DNA of 64,000 nt, taken from NCBI GenBank assembly GCA_000507305.1, contig DF241443.1, forward strand, positions 1 to 64,000, in the 5' to 3' direction. Below the pieces are notes generated by a model, which worked only from the letters and a program-made list of their open reading frames with translations, was not told the origin of the DNA and searched no databases. The translations under genes were made by a program, and so were the position numbers. Positions 48,158 to 59,521 of the stretch are shown here, piece after piece (within the stretch, counting starts at the first letter, position 1; each line of letters opens with the position of its first letter). This stretch comes from Breviolum minutum Mf 1.05b.01 (taxonomy: Eukaryota; Sar; Dinophyceae; Suessiales; Symbiodiniaceae).

Positions 48158-48671
48158 ATGAAAACACCATTCCTCCCACAGTCATCGGATCGGTGGAAAA
48201 TCGGATGTCTCCAGGATGAGTTCCCTTCAAAAATCAGGGTAATTTTCCATTTCCATGATGATGGGAGAAACGGTAGTCTACTGGAGAGTATGGGAGCCAG
48301 TTTCTCCAGGTATTGCGAGCCTTGTTGGGAAAGCTGGCACCGACGAGGTGAAATACCACCAGAAGATGAAGATGAGGCGGGAGCTAAAGAAGAAAACCTA
48401 GGTTTTTCATTGAATATAAGATTGATCGATATATTATATGTATAACCAAACATAACCAAACTGTATATACATTATCATTTTGGAGACCTGAAAATCAATC
48501 CTTTGTATACTTGTTTCAACTGATGATTTTATTGTGACGTCACTGAATCCTTCATTTCAATGAGAGGACAGATGTCTGCATGTTTGCTGTGTCTTCAGCA
48601 GGAAGCGGAGCTGGTGCGTTTGGCGCTGGAAATGAGTTTGCAGGAGGAGACCATGCAAAACGTCGCTTGGG
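48158..48671 (+). CDS. gene fragment ending in a ubiquitin-interacting motif
   Basis: The island to about 48402 reads KTPFLPQSSDRWKIGCLQDE early and WHRRGEIPPEDEDEAGAKEE at its end. A second exon, about 48602-48671 (acceptor GTCTTCAGCAG, donor GGTAGA), reads EAELVRLALEMSLQEE. This matches the ubiquitin-interacting motif pattern: acidic residues, then Leu, central Ala, Ser, and trailing Glu. Proteins with this motif bind ubiquitin. The acidic stretch just before it is common in such proteins. The parent family is not recognised. It could also be a continuation of the hydrolase gene upstream, since no clear start codon separates them. Confidence 0.45.
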
Positions 48672-48685
48672 GTAGAAAAATGGTA

Positions 48686-48786
48686 CCCTCCCTGAAACTA
48701 GCATAGCACCTGAAAATGTATGGTTGGAATACTAGTCTCCTCTTGGGATGGCCTATTTTCAGGGGCTATATTAGTTTCAGGGGGTG
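48686..48786. repeat. family-B MITE directly after the UIM exon
   Basis: The left end CCCTCCCTGAAACTAGCATA and the right end TATATTAGTTTCAGGGGGTG are flanked by TA. It starts 14 bp after the presumed donor site, so it sits at the very start of the intron or 3' region. Confidence 0.8.
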
Positions 48787-49062
48787 TATATATTTTGTTT
48801 ATTTCTAGTTTTTGGGATGGAAAATATGCATCGCAACAGACCTGTGATGATCATAAAGACCAGCCCAGTTCGATGGCGATCAGAGATATTCCTAGATTCC
48901 TAAACATCTCTTGGATCATGGAATGAAATTACACTTCACTTTGAGGATCATCCCAGTTAGTAAGGGGCTGGGGGTCGAAGCCGAACGCGTCCCGAGGTCG
49001 AAACCGAACGCGCAATGTTAGGTCCTCTTTTAGGACAGGGGGTCGAAACCGCGCGAACATGC

Positions 49063-49345
49063 CAAAAACGTGACAGGCGTGCCATTGTGGAGAGGGTCGA
49101 AGCCGAACGCGGAGGGGTCAAAACCGAAGGCGTGGTCCATTTCTCGTTGTAGCCGCAGCACTTTTGACGATGTCCTCTGGTGTTTTCCTGTGTGGCTCTG
49201 TCCCTTGCAAAGACATGGTTCGATATATCTTGTATATGTGACAGGCGTGGCATTGTGGAGAGGGTCGAAACTAAACGCGGTGAGGTCAAAACCGAAGGCG
49301 TGGTCCATTTCTCGCGGCAGGCGCAGCACTGTGGCTCTGTCACTT
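49063..49345. repeat. tandem duplication with GGTCGAAACCGAACGCG motifs
   Basis: Two diverged copies of a 90-180 bp unit start at about 49072 and 49249. Both contain CAGGCGTG, CATTGTGGAGAGGGTCGAA, then GGTCAAAACCGAAGGCGTGG and TCCATTTCTCG. The second copy lacks about 40 bp of the first. The motif GGTCGAAACCGAACGCG also occurs in partial form at 48973, 48994 and 49040. Confidence 0.8.
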
Positions 49346-49565
49346 GCAAAGAAATGGTTCGCTGGTCAGTGGACAAAGAATCACTGCAATCACTACAAAC
49401 GGTAACAATCACACAAACGGTCAAACATTGATCAGCGTTAAACGTCAGACACGAAAGTAAATACTCTTCAACTTGACTCTTCAAAAAAGTCTTGATTGAA
49501 CCGATACGAAACATCTTGGTTTCTGCTGTGTTAGCTTGACCCTTTAAACTTGAAAGCAAGCAGCC

Positions 49566-50107
49566 ATGATGGGGACTGAAAACCCAATGCCGATTTCCGT
49601 GGAACTGGTCAGCCGAGAAGAAGCTTCGCGCAAGCGGGCAAATGAGCCTGAGACTTCTTCTGCATTAGTTTTTCTTTTAGAGAGTATTCTGGCGTGCTTG
49701 CAGGCTGAGCTTTTGTTCGGGCCCCATGGCCATGACCATCCAAGGACACACTGAGTACCTGTTGATCAAAGCTCCGCGGAAAGTTCCAGAGTGGCTGTCA
49801 CACAAGAAGGTTCGCCTCTTGGCCGGCATTGGGGAGCTGAAGCTGCTCGTTTGCCAAGAAACAATTGTCGCTTGGTTTGCGTATTGTCAACTTCAAGTTT
49901 TTCCTGGGGTTTGTTTTCTTTCGGTTTTAGTGGCACTTGAACACGAAGACTGAGTCATTCTTTAATATTGTTTTGTCGTCACTTGGCCGTTGGCCCCATG
50001 AATTGAGGTGGAGATGATGCAGAACGGCACTCTTGAGCTTCAGCTGCAACTGGCCCAGATGCTGGATTCAGAAAGTTACTCGGCTTCCAAGTTCGACATG
50101 CATTAGA
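49566..50107 (+). CDS. unrecognised gene, start and two further exon-like islands
   Basis: An ATG at 49566 opens MMGTENPMPISVELVSREEA then SRKRANEPETSSAL. A TTTTTCTTTTAG acceptor-like site follows. From 49726 a second island reads IQGHTEYLLIKAPRKVPEWL and HKKVRLLAGIGELKLLV. From about 50009 a third reads EVEMMQNGTLELQLQLAQML then DSESYSASKFDMH and a stop. The frames of islands 1 and 2 differ, so an intron or shift lies between. No family recognised. Confidence 0.4.
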
Positions 50108-50800
50108 GTATGCATTAGTTAATACACACTGCATGTTCGCGAGGTGGTGTCGAAGTATGACTTTGAGTATAAACAAGGTCCAAAACCAAGCAATTGCGAA
50201 TAAGAGTGAAGGCACCAAGCTTGTTCATGGCACAGGATCTGCAGTTTTACTGACATGATGGTTTCACACCTTCTCAAGCAAAAGGGTTGCAACTCTGTTT
50301 CAAACTGAAGCGCCTTAAAAAGGGGCGCAAATCTGATTTGGATGTTAATGTAAGTGTATGTGCTGCTACTATAGGACGGGGAATCCCCCGTGGTACTGTA
50401 AATCGGCCCGCAAAGCGGCCGGCAAAGCGAACCGCTGCCCAACATGCGAGCAGCAATGTGGTCTTCTCGGTGGCCCATGAGGGTCCAAGCTAAAACTACG
50501 AACGGATGCAGAAGGAAGAGCATTTGAACGCCTTTTTTTTTCAATTATCCCAAAGCCGCTTTGTACTGAGAACCGTTTGGGGCTTGAATCCTTCTTTGAT
50601 AGAAACATGTTTGGGCAAAAACGTTTTATTTGATAGTTTGTGGTCTTGTGCCTTTGCAGACCACGACAGAATGACTAGTGAGGTCAAAGTAGTACAAAAT
50701 GAGGGTGTGTGGGTCGTGTAATTAGAAAATCAGCGAACTTCTCCACCTAGGACCTAGGGTTATCGAAACGTAAAGACAGGATAGCGTAGAAGCTTTCTTC

Positions 50801-51370
50801 ATGATAGCATATGTTCTTTACCATCACATCATCACATCTATGGGTCCCAATACAACGTTATCCCATCACATCTTTGGCCGGCAGGAGCTCAGACAGTGGG
50901 CACTTACAAGCACTCCAGGCCGTCAGACGCAGGTAGCTCTAAGAAAGAACCTATGGCTCTCGCCCCACTACGCTCAATGGTTTTGCAGGACTTGTTCTGA
51001 AGGTACATGCCGTTTTGGTGGATCAGTGTCTGACTCGCCAGTGGCAAAGCAAATGACAATTCGGTCCAATTCGATAGACACTCATGGGGATTGGTCACGA
51101 CAGAGCAGATCTGGGACTTCGTCGACCTTGACTCGAGCGATGAAACTTCGGATCAAGCAACGTATGCAAGCAGACAAGGTTGCAGTTCAGCAGGACCGCC
51201 ACATTTTTGGAGATTGTGAATCATCAGTGAGACCTGATGGTATCCTCTGTATTTCCAAGTCGAGATCCAGGCCTCCTAAAACATGTACCTTGAGAACAAG
51301 TGCTGCAAAACCATCGAGCGTAGTATTTTTGATCTCGCCCCTATTTGTTCTTTCTTACGGCTACCTGTGA
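50801..51370 (+). CDS. open frame of 189 codons, unrecognised
   Basis: The longest continuous open frame in this part. The second half is basic: SRSGTSSTLTRAMKLRIKQR, then MQADKVAVQQDRHIFGDCES. The first 60 codons look like non-coding sequence read through. It may be an intron-poor gene or a retrocopy. The start is uncertain; a Met near 51052 (MTIRSNSIDTHG) is an alternative. No family recognised. Confidence 0.35.
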   Translation: MIAYVLYHHIITSMGPNTTLSHHIFGRQELRQWALTSTPGRQTQVALRKNLWLSPHYAQWFCRTCSEGTCRFGGSVSDSPVAKQMTIRSNSIDTHGDWSRQSRSGTSSTLTRAMKLRIKQRMQADKVAVQQDRHIFGDCESSVRPDGILCISKSRSRPPKTCTLRTSAAKPSSVVFLISPLFVLSYGYL

Positions 51371-51453
51371 TGTTTTGTTGCATGGTCTGTGCTACGCAAG
51401 TATGTTGTTTTGTTGCATTGTTGTCAGTGAAATTTCAAGTGTTGTGAGAACGC

Positions 51454-51669
51454 ATGCGCTATCTTGAGAAATTCTATCCTTTTGAACCAGTTCATGCTGG
51501 AATGAATTCAGCCCCCTCGTCGTTACCGACGACCGGACCGTTGATGTTGATACGACAGGATTTGTTTTCGGCCTTTGAGAATTTACCACCAGAAGGAGTT
51601 CTACGCAATTGCGTCAAGAACTTGAAGAAAAGGGACCAGGGGAACAACATGTTTTTGTTGTCGACATGA
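51454..51669 (+). CDS. open frame of 71 codons, unrecognised
   Basis: It reads MRYLEKFYPFEPVHAGMNSA then LIRQDLFSAFENLPPEGVLR and NCVKNLKKRDQGNN. Composition is protein-like and it has an ATG start. It lies on the same strand as the fragments before and after. No family recognised. Confidence 0.35.
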   Translation: MRYLEKFYPFEPVHAGMNSAPSSLPTTGPLMLIRQDLFSAFENLPPEGVLRNCVKNLKKRDQGNNMFLLST

Positions 51670-52397
51670 TGCATGGAAACACCGGCCTCTTGATGCAAGT
51701 CAAGGATTGCCATACATGTACAGCGGGGGCATTGTGTATTGCGGAGGACGGGATTGGAACCTGAAACCCATCTAGAGCTAAGTACTTGCTTTCCATAAGT
51801 GTAATAGTGATGGGTTTGCAGCTTTCACGCAAGTGCAAGATGCTACTTTGTTATCCCCAGTCATCAGTCCCGTGTTTTAGCATGCTGTGTTAACATCTCG
51901 CGCTTGCCCTCGGAAAAAGGCTGCTTCAATCCCACTACGGAACTGCTGCCTGTTAAAAACTGGTCGGGTTGCCCGACATACACACAAAAAGATGCCTTCC
52001 TTGCGTGGCTTCGACGACTCTGCGCAACATGATGGACTTCCGTGAAATCGAACACATTGTGGTGTTTCTGAAGACAGCTCTTGCATAAGGCATGTTTTTG
52101 GACCAAGTAACACTTCTCACGATCCTGTCATGCTCCCTTCCCTCCAAGCTTGTGCAGAACGAATGCAAGACTTTTGAAACAGATGCTAACATACCCATTC
52201 ATGCAAAAAAGAACATCGGTATTGGACTGATGACGAGAAATAAAATAGTCACAGCATTTTGCACTTACTTGGGGAAAACCTCAGCATGAGCGGCGGCCGC
52301 GTGATCGATGTGGAGGCCGCCATACGCAGATGATGAGTGTTTTGCATTTTGGTTTCTGGTAGGCATCTAATTTACCTATTTCTCATACTCATCCTCC

Positions 52398-52586
52398 AGT
52401 CGAAGTTGCGAAGATCTGAAGGCTACTGCCAATGGATCTGCAGTTGTCTACGTTCGGGGCCGCCAGAGTCGTAAATCAAAGGTTTTTGAAAATAGCGTGA
52501 TTTTTCGAATCTCTAGCGTGCAGGCAGAAGATGCAAGTCCACCGGTCAAGAGGAGACGTCTCAGACATTTTGAGGTGTCGGACTGA
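52398..52586 (+). CDS. exon-like open frame, first of a duplicated pair
   Basis: After CATCCTCC the frame reads SRSCEDLKATANGSAVVYVR then GRQSRKSKVFE. It ends with a basic tail PPVKRRRLRHFEVSD before TGA. The first 110 bp recur at 52760-52858. Function unknown; the basic tail could be a nuclear localisation signal. Confidence 0.4.
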   Translation, partial: SRSCEDLKATANGSAVVYVRGRQSRKSKVFENSVIFRISSVQAEDASPPVKRRRLRHFEVSD

Positions 52587-52759
52587 TATCAGCAGTTTTC
52601 TTCAGTTTTTCGCTCTTTCAATATGATGGCTATACTCGGATTTGCCAGCCCTGGATTCTCGACCGTGTGTCTCCGTGGAAGGGCTTGATGGAAGCTGAGA
52701 GGCTTCAGGCTCTTCGCCCGAAGTAAGTGCAAGATGCTACTTTGTTTTTCTCACCATCC

Positions 52760-52858
52760 AGTCGAAGTTGCAAAGATCTGAAGGCCACTGCCAATGGATC
52801 TGCAGTTGCCTACGTTCAGGACCGCCAGTGTAGTAAATCAAAGGTTTTTGAAATATGA
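52760..52858 (+). repeat. second copy of the 52398 exon-like unit
   Basis: It reads SRSCKDLKATANGSAVAYVQ then DRQCSKSKVFEI and stops at TGA. DNA identity to 52398-52500 is high, with several substitutions (for example GTTGCGAAG to GTTGCAAAG). The phrase AAGTGCAAGATGCTACTTTG occurs before it (about 52725) and also at about 51831, hinting at a larger duplicated unit. Confidence 0.7.
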
Positions 52859-53102
52859 TATGACTATACCATGTGTTGGATATTGTCCTCGTATACCTTT
52901 TCCCAAGATATCAGTCGCTATGCTTGGTAACGCTTGCTGATACGGATCTCATGCATTGTTTGAAGCAACTGGATGGTTTTGTCATGAATGCTCATGGGGC
53001 GCTAGGAAGATCCTAAGCCCCAGTCCCCCCAGTCCCCCTGCCTAAAGGATGCCTTTACATATAAAGACATTGTAAACGTCGTTAAAATGCTGTGCCTGCT
53101 GT

Positions 53103-53243
53103 GAGATGTTTGAAAATGACCCCCGGGTTTTGTCGTTGTGTTTGAAAATGACCCCTCACATGTGTTTGGAAATGACCCTTGGCTTCTTGGGGCTCTGTGT
53201 TGGAAAATTTCCCGCGGAATGTGTTTGAAAATGACCCCCCTGC
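53103..53243. repeat. short interspersed motif array, TGTTTGAAAATGACCCC
   Basis: Five copies of (G)TGTTTGAAAATGACCCC or close variants lie at irregular spacing of about 30-40 bp, with unrelated GC-rich spacers. It is not a strict tandem repeat. No gene is seen from 52860 to 54300. Confidence 0.7.
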
Positions 53244-54200
53244 CGTTAGTAAGTGGTTAATAACTCTAGTTAGTAAGTCCCCAAGTAGAGTTGTTCTCCT
53301 TCCAAATGGCATTTTCATGGCTTATTAGTGGGAGTGATCCTAACCACTTACTGAATGGGATGATCCTCCAAGCACGCTATGTTTGTTGTTGTTTTTTGGT
53401 GCAACTTTGCAACTGAGCAAGTTGAAAGGTGCATGACATCATGTCACATCATGTCACATCCACATCGGCCAGCACCTTTTTGATGGAACCCTTTTTTGGA
53501 TGCGGTCTAAAACGGTATAATTCAAACCAATAGTTAAGGCTGGAAAACGAACACTCATTGGTCATTGGGAGATACCTCAAGGTCAAAATAGATGGCACAC
53601 ATGCCAACAGGTGGGTTGCTAAAGGGTCCAGATAAACCAACATGTAGGGACTGTGCCATGTACTTTTCAACTACTGCACCTATGACTCCTATGAACAAGG
53701 AGGAGACTCGACCATGCATGTAGCGACTTGCAATAATGTTTGGAAGGAGGTAGTTTGGGTCCATCTTGTGGACGACCATGACCTAGTTGTCACAACTTCA
53801 GACTTTAGAACGTATTTCCTTCGTTTTTGCTCGAGGTACTTGCAAATACACAATTTTTTTTCTTTAATGTCACATCAAGTCCTTGTACCACCAACCTGAC
53901 CGCGTGTATACTATGAAGGCCATGTCACTATCCACGTGGCGAAGAAAGGTACTTTGAACATCCTCACGAGATTGATATTTTTCTCTGAAAAAACTTTGAC
54001 ATCCGGTTGCTGTTTACAAAGTCCTGCAAATTAGCCGTGAAATACACAAATTAACAAATTTCTCCCCGAAACCACACCCAAAAAATGTTTGAAAACGCCT
54101 CACAGGTGAGCTAACATATCCCTTACCGAAACATTTTTTTAGTAAAGGATTTTTCCTTTTCCCCATTTGGAGGGATATGTGATCGTTTCCTGGGAGGGTA

Positions 54201-54303
54201 CCCCCTGGAAAATTCATATTATGGAACCTGAGAAACCCTGTTTGAAAAGAAACATCATCTTCTAAACCTCCATTTTAGGGTTCGATGTTAATTTTCAGGG
54301 GTG
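54201..54303. repeat. family-B MITE, diverged
   Basis: The left end is CCCCCTGGAAAATTCATATT, the right end TTCGATGTTAATTTTCAGGGGTG. TA flanks both sides. Confidence 0.65.
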
Positions 54304-54309
54304 TAACCC

Positions 54310-57300
54310 TCTTAGTGATGTCGAAATCGCCAAGGCTCACGCGACCCAAAGTGGTCCCATCCGTCGCTGGAACCAAAAAAAAATGACCACCAGATGGCAC
54401 TATCAACGGCGGTTCCCACTAACGGGAGGGCAAGGGATACACAAATTGGTGCAACTTACTGTTGATCGTACTGTTGATGGTTCAGAAATCCCAAACAACC
54501 ACCTGGGATGTATAAAACCCTGTAAATAATGGGTTAAACTACCTATCTCAACTGGTGAGTTTACCGGATTTCTGAACCATCAACAGTAGTTTCTGTACCA
54601 ATTTTTGTCCCCATAGATCCAACAGGTGATCCCAGAGATTTCCACATACTATAGAAGCATTAGAGAATAAATCGTTCATCTTAAAATCAGCTCGAGTTTC
54701 ATAACAAGCCTTTGTGTCTTAGTAACAGTAACATTAAATACAATCCTTTGGTGGGAATCTTGCAGACCACCTATGAAATAGGCGATTTCTTGAGTTCTTT
54801 CTCCCTCCGCAACTTACCCCCTTCATACAATGTTTTCCATTGTCCCTCCTTTTTTCTTGGGTTTTTAACAAATGGATCCACACAGTTTTGCACCCACATT
54901 TATGTAGACCTACACCTTCGAAAACTAACATAGATACCCAAAACTGATGGCTTGGAAATGTATCTCCGGCTTCAAATATAGCTTCAATTTGGGTATCAAT
55001 TCGTTGAACTTCAGGAGGGTACCAAGTCTTAAACTAATTGCTCCCACTTGGTAGGCCAAAGGGCCTCTTGCTGGTGCCTTTGTGCAGCTTATCGACTGTG
55101 AAGCTTTGGTCAGGGAAACCCGGAATCCGTTTTTTCTGGGAAAACCAAGAAAGTGTCCCGTCTTCACTAATATCTTCAGCATTTAAACAGGCGAATATAC
55201 ATCTTCATCGTTTAAAAGGGCGAGAGTAGATACATGGGGATCAACCCTACTGTTTGATGGTTAGAGAATTCCCATATATACATCCAAGAAAGGTGGTGTT
55301 TGGCTAGAATTTCGGATCACTGTCAGCTGACACCTTCATTCATTGGGATCTCATCAGGATTACCAAGCAATGGATTTGTGAGCATTGCCTGGAGTGGTTG
55401 AAGATGATCGCCACTAAAATGCCTAAAATGGATCCATTTGGGCGAATATGATGTCTTAGATTTTAACCATTTTAAGCAAACCTAAGCTTGGTTGCAGGTT
55501 GTATTTCATATGAAATCCATGGATTAATTTCCCAAACAGACTATCAATGGATTGTTTAACCCCAAGGTTTCGGCAACAGACAATTGAAGATGAATGTGAG
55601 TATATGAGTTGTTGTTTTTGTGGAAAATTCCCCAAAGAGGATCTCTACTCCTCATGTTTTGGGTAGAACAAAACATCACACGTTTATATCGACCAAATGT
55701 TTGATTGTGGGTTGTTGGTTTAAGCAATTCTACCAAATCCATGCAAAAACTGGGCTCTTTGGGGTGGCTCCACCCTTGGCGAAGCACAAAAGCAAATTCG
55801 ATCTCATCCTGAAGGGTTAGGCTTAAGCGACCGACGTTTTCAGATTCTGAGAGCACATCTTACCGTCTAGGGATCATCAAGATTAGTTAGTAAGTTGGGT
55901 CCATTTAAACGAAGGTAGAACCACAGTGATGCACTCGAAGTGGGTGAAGCATCAGTACACTACGGATGAACATATCACCAAAACTTAGGATCACCAATCT
56001 TTACTATCCACGTATCTTTGCTCCCAAAAACCTCTGAAGTAAAACCTGAACTTCCACCGAGCCTGTTTTTTTTTTTTTTTTCGGAGCTTGAAAAGTAAGG
56101 TCAGCGCTGACCATGGTGTTGTTCAGCTTGCGCTCATGGAGATTTATGTCTGGGGCTTGGGCTGGGCCTGGAAAAAGATGAGAGTTTCCTAGATTTTGGA
56201 GCATATTCCCTAAAACTAAGCATGAAAAAAAAGGTAAGTTGGACAACTAATTAGTTGCCTTTTTGGGGATGGCATTTTTTTTTTTCTAAAAGGTGCTTAA
56301 GTTGGTTTTTGGGAGAATGTATCCGGTGTACGGTGTATCCCTAAATGGTAGGGCTTCAAACACTTGTGTACCGAAAGATGGTGAGACCATCCCACAAAAG
56401 TGGTGTGTGAGCTGCATCACCATGGGGAAATGACGGGCTTTTTTCCATCTGAAATCGTCCGAAGAAATGGATGTTTCCAAAAAAATAGTGGTACCCCAAA
56501 ATGGATGGTTTATATTGGAAAAGCCTATTAAAATGGATGATTTGGGGGTACCATTATTTTCGGAAACACCCAAATAGTTTGCAAAGATGGTTGAGGCATG
56601 GAAAAACAAGCAAGTTCATTTTCTGCACTACAACAATCTGTGATGTGTTAGATTGACAGGATGAGGTTCTGACTTAAATCTGACCTCAGGTAACAAATCA
56701 TTGGGAATGAGTCGGGGGTTGGCAAAACCCTGGTTCACAGAGGGTACCGGGTAGCCATAATCTATTCGAATTTCTATGAAGGGAACCCTCAATATAACCT
56801 TCACAACATCCACCGGGTTTCCAGTGTTTAAGCATAGCCCAAGGAATGGGAGTCAAGCTGAATTCCGAAGATTAGCTTGTCAAACCATACTCGTATCATT
56901 TGATGGCAGTGCGGTAGTCGATAAAAAAAGCACCTTGATGTATGCAAAAACACCAGCACAGACCCCAGATAGCATTTTTGATTTCAAAGTCTTTGCCAGC
57001 ACATCTAAACCACACACAAAAAAAAACGCAACTTCATGTTCACGCTGTCAGAGATCAGTGACATCTTAAAAAATGATAAGATGATATGAAGAACAGGATA
57101 CGCTACCTATCAACCGATACCCACTGGATCTTTTCGGGTTATGCGAGGTTCGCTACGGCAAATTGCTGGCCTTCCACCCTGACCTCTTCCCCAGGTGAAA
57201 TGGGGACGGGAAAGAGAAAGGTTTATATATCCACAGTTTAGCACCGGGACCAGTTGATAGAATATAGTTTCTTGATGGTTACCCTCCTGGGAAGTAACCT

Positions 57301-58012
57301 ATCTGCTTGAGAGTAATTTCATGTTTTTCCACTTCAACTACTGTAATGTGTGTCAGGAATTGGGAGTAAAATGCTTTTAGTAACCTGAAATATACACCGA
57401 TGTTTTTTGTAAGTGGGTTTGATATCACAGTGATATCCTGAGTATTTGAACTCCGTTTTTCCGGCCCTATATACAAGATCTCTCGGGGGATGGAACAGGC
57501 AAGAGATTTTTCAGGGTGATCAGTTGTCGCCTCTCATGAAATAGAAACTCAAGGGATTCCCGGGACGGGAACTTACAACCAAAAAAATCTGTGTACGATA
57601 AGATGACACTGACCCTAAAAAGATTTCGACTGAAGAAACGAGGTTGTGAGTCATTGTAGCCCTGAAGATATCTATACGCTTTTTCTAAGTTTTTCTTCCA
57701 AAGCCAATTTGATAGGAAGTATGTCACAATTTCCAGCTATCAACTGATGAAAAGCCTTCCACAAGTCGCATGGAAACCATTTCTGTCACAATTTTGGTTC
57801 CATTATTTTTCCGCCAAGTGCTTGGTTCCATCATTTTGATCAGAAACCATGAGCTCAAAGTTTGGAAATTGTTGTTGCCAAACGTTTGAGATGTTTCTTT
57901 CTTTGTTCAAAAGATCAGCAAATGAACTCCATGACAGGTACGGGCAGAGGGTGCTTCAAGCTCTGGTTGGTAGAGGCTGGGCGGTCTCGAAACACTCGCC
58001 CCTCTGTAAGGT
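54310..58012 (+). CDS. scattered exon-like islands of an unrecognised gene or genes
   Basis: Islands, all on the + strand: about 54313-54375 (DVEIAKAHATQSGPIRRW); 55052-55128 (AKGPLAGAFVQLIDCEALVR, ETRNP); 55740-55830 (TLGEAQKQIRSHPEGLGLSD, RRFQILRAHL); 56098-56150 (VSADHGVVQLALMEIY); and 57933-58010 (YGQRVLQALVGRGWAVSKHS). Each has an AG before it and protein-like composition. They are not contiguous in one proven phase, and family-C and family-A elements lie among them. I cannot name the protein. Confidence 0.35.
54470..54587. repeat. family-A MITE, best-preserved copy
   Basis: The terminal inverted repeats are perfect over 22 bp. The left begins ACTGTTGATGGTTCAGAAAT and the right ends ATTTCTGAACCATCAACAGT. 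TA dinucleotides at both borders suggest a TA target site, as for Tc1/mariner-type transposons. At 118 bp it has no coding capacity. Other copies in this window: 4998, 10943, 18507 (half), 25228, 33363 and 46740. Confidence 0.9.
56469..56574. repeat. family-C inverted-repeat element (ATGTTTCC ends)
   Basis: The left end is ATGTTTCCAAAAAAATAGTG with GTACCCC. The right end GGGGTACCATTATTTTCGGA and AACACCC is its inverse. A related element is at 61757-61864, and a weaker one is at about 25368-25493. Confidence 0.7.
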
Positions 58013-58813
58013 GGAAAGATTAGAAAGATGAAAGAAGTGTGTTATAATGAAGATGTTGAAGATGATGAAACCTATGTTTTTTTTTTAAAGATCATATGTG
58101 TTTATCTTTACAAAGAAACTGCACCACATTTCTTGTTTGCTGAGATGTCACTAGTCGTAAATCATATGTTTGCCCAAAATATCTAAGGTACGAGCAGCCT
58201 CCAAGGGGTTTGTTTTGAAAGGTTGTCGAGTGGCGTCCCTTACCATGTGGGATCCTTTGAAGACTGAGCTCCGTTTATATACATCCCTGAACTTTAACGA
58301 ATAGATATCAAAAAGTATCATGCTTTAAAGGAGCTCCCTTTTCCAAACCATTTCTGGTATACATTCATCAAATTTCCAGGGCGTGTAAAGTAAGTCCTGG
58401 TTTACGTACTGTATATAGGACATACACATGTTTTTTTAAATTTACACATACGATACATGGTATACAATCATACACTTGCATACAATGTATAAATGCCATA
58501 ATACAATATAAAGTGCTAGAATTATACAATAAAACATACGCATTTGGCAATTCTTTGTGACCTTTTCTTTGGATGATTAAGTGACCGCTTTCACAGGAAG
58601 AAAACAAGCCGAAGTGCTACAAATTATACAATGAAATATACACACATGATACATTTTTGAAATATCCACTCGACTCCAGACGTCCTTGCGTTTTTTTTGA
58701 GGCATTCGATCCAACAATCCGCAGATTGTACCATGCCTTGGAGAAAAGGAAACTTCACAAACGGCGTTTGTTGGTGGTTTTTGAAGCAGATTTTGGTCGC
58801 AAATCATGGGATA

Positions 58814-58910
58814 TTCCCCACCCTGACTAAACATGTCTGGCTGGAAAATCACCATTTTTAAATGGAGATACATCTTCAAATGGTTGTTTTTCCAGCGTCA
58901 GGGTGGGGTG
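58814..58910. repeat. family-D inverted-repeat element
   Basis: The left end CCCCACCCTGACTAAACATG with GGCTGGAAAATC is the inverse of the right end TTTTTCCAGCGTCAGGGTGG. TA flanks it. It shares the GCTGGAAAAT inner arm with 59390-59521. Confidence 0.75.
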
Positions 58911-59274
58911 TAGCTTTGGTTTGCTTTTTGGCCATGGGTTTTTGAGGTATTTTTTGTTGGAAGTTTTACCAAACTTGGGGAAGCTCAGCCATCACTTAGA
59001 ATGAGATGGATGGAGATTGGGATGGAGGTTGGACCCTCAAAAAGTCATTGCAAGGCTTATATAAACCCACCAAGTTCCACAAGGTTCACTGAGCGAATAG
59101 TATTGTCCAACATCCAAATCTCATGTTGGGAAATTTTTAACCTGAGTATAAGTAAGCTATCTGAATACCGTCAACTATCTCAGTCTAGTTGTGTATATGG
59201 ACTCACTTGAAACACATGTTGGACTTCGCCACAAAAAAACCCAAGAGCTCATGCTTTGGCATGATCCTCAGCTA

Positions 59275-59389
59275 CAGCCTTCCCCGCCGTTACAAAACAA
59301 CACCGTCCGAGGTGAGCCGTGCCTGTTTCATGTTTGGTCGCTTTGTAAAGATCGCCCGGGGAACCAAGCGGAAAACCCGGTCAAGTTGA
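59275..59389 (+). CDS. exon-like island, basic, unrecognised
   Basis: The frame reads RYKTTPSEVSRACFMFGRFV then KIARGTKRKTRSS and stops. The alternative frame is also open. It ends right at the left border of the family-D element at 59390. Confidence 0.3.
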
Positions 59390-59521
59390 CCCCTCCCTGA
59401 GTGAGTTCACTAACATGACGATGGCTGGAAAATTCCACCAACTTTCAAATAGGTGATTTACATCGGCTCCACTGGTGGATTTTCCAGCGATTGTCATCTT
59501 AGTGAACTCACTCAGGGGTGT
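59390..59521. repeat. family-D inverted-repeat element, long arms
   Basis: The left arm CCCTCCCTGAGTGAGTTCAC continues with TAACATGACGATGGCTGGAAAAT. The right arm is its inverse, ending GTGAACTCACTCAGGGGTG. Arms are about 40 bp each with few mismatches, around a centre of about 45 bp. Confidence 0.8.
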
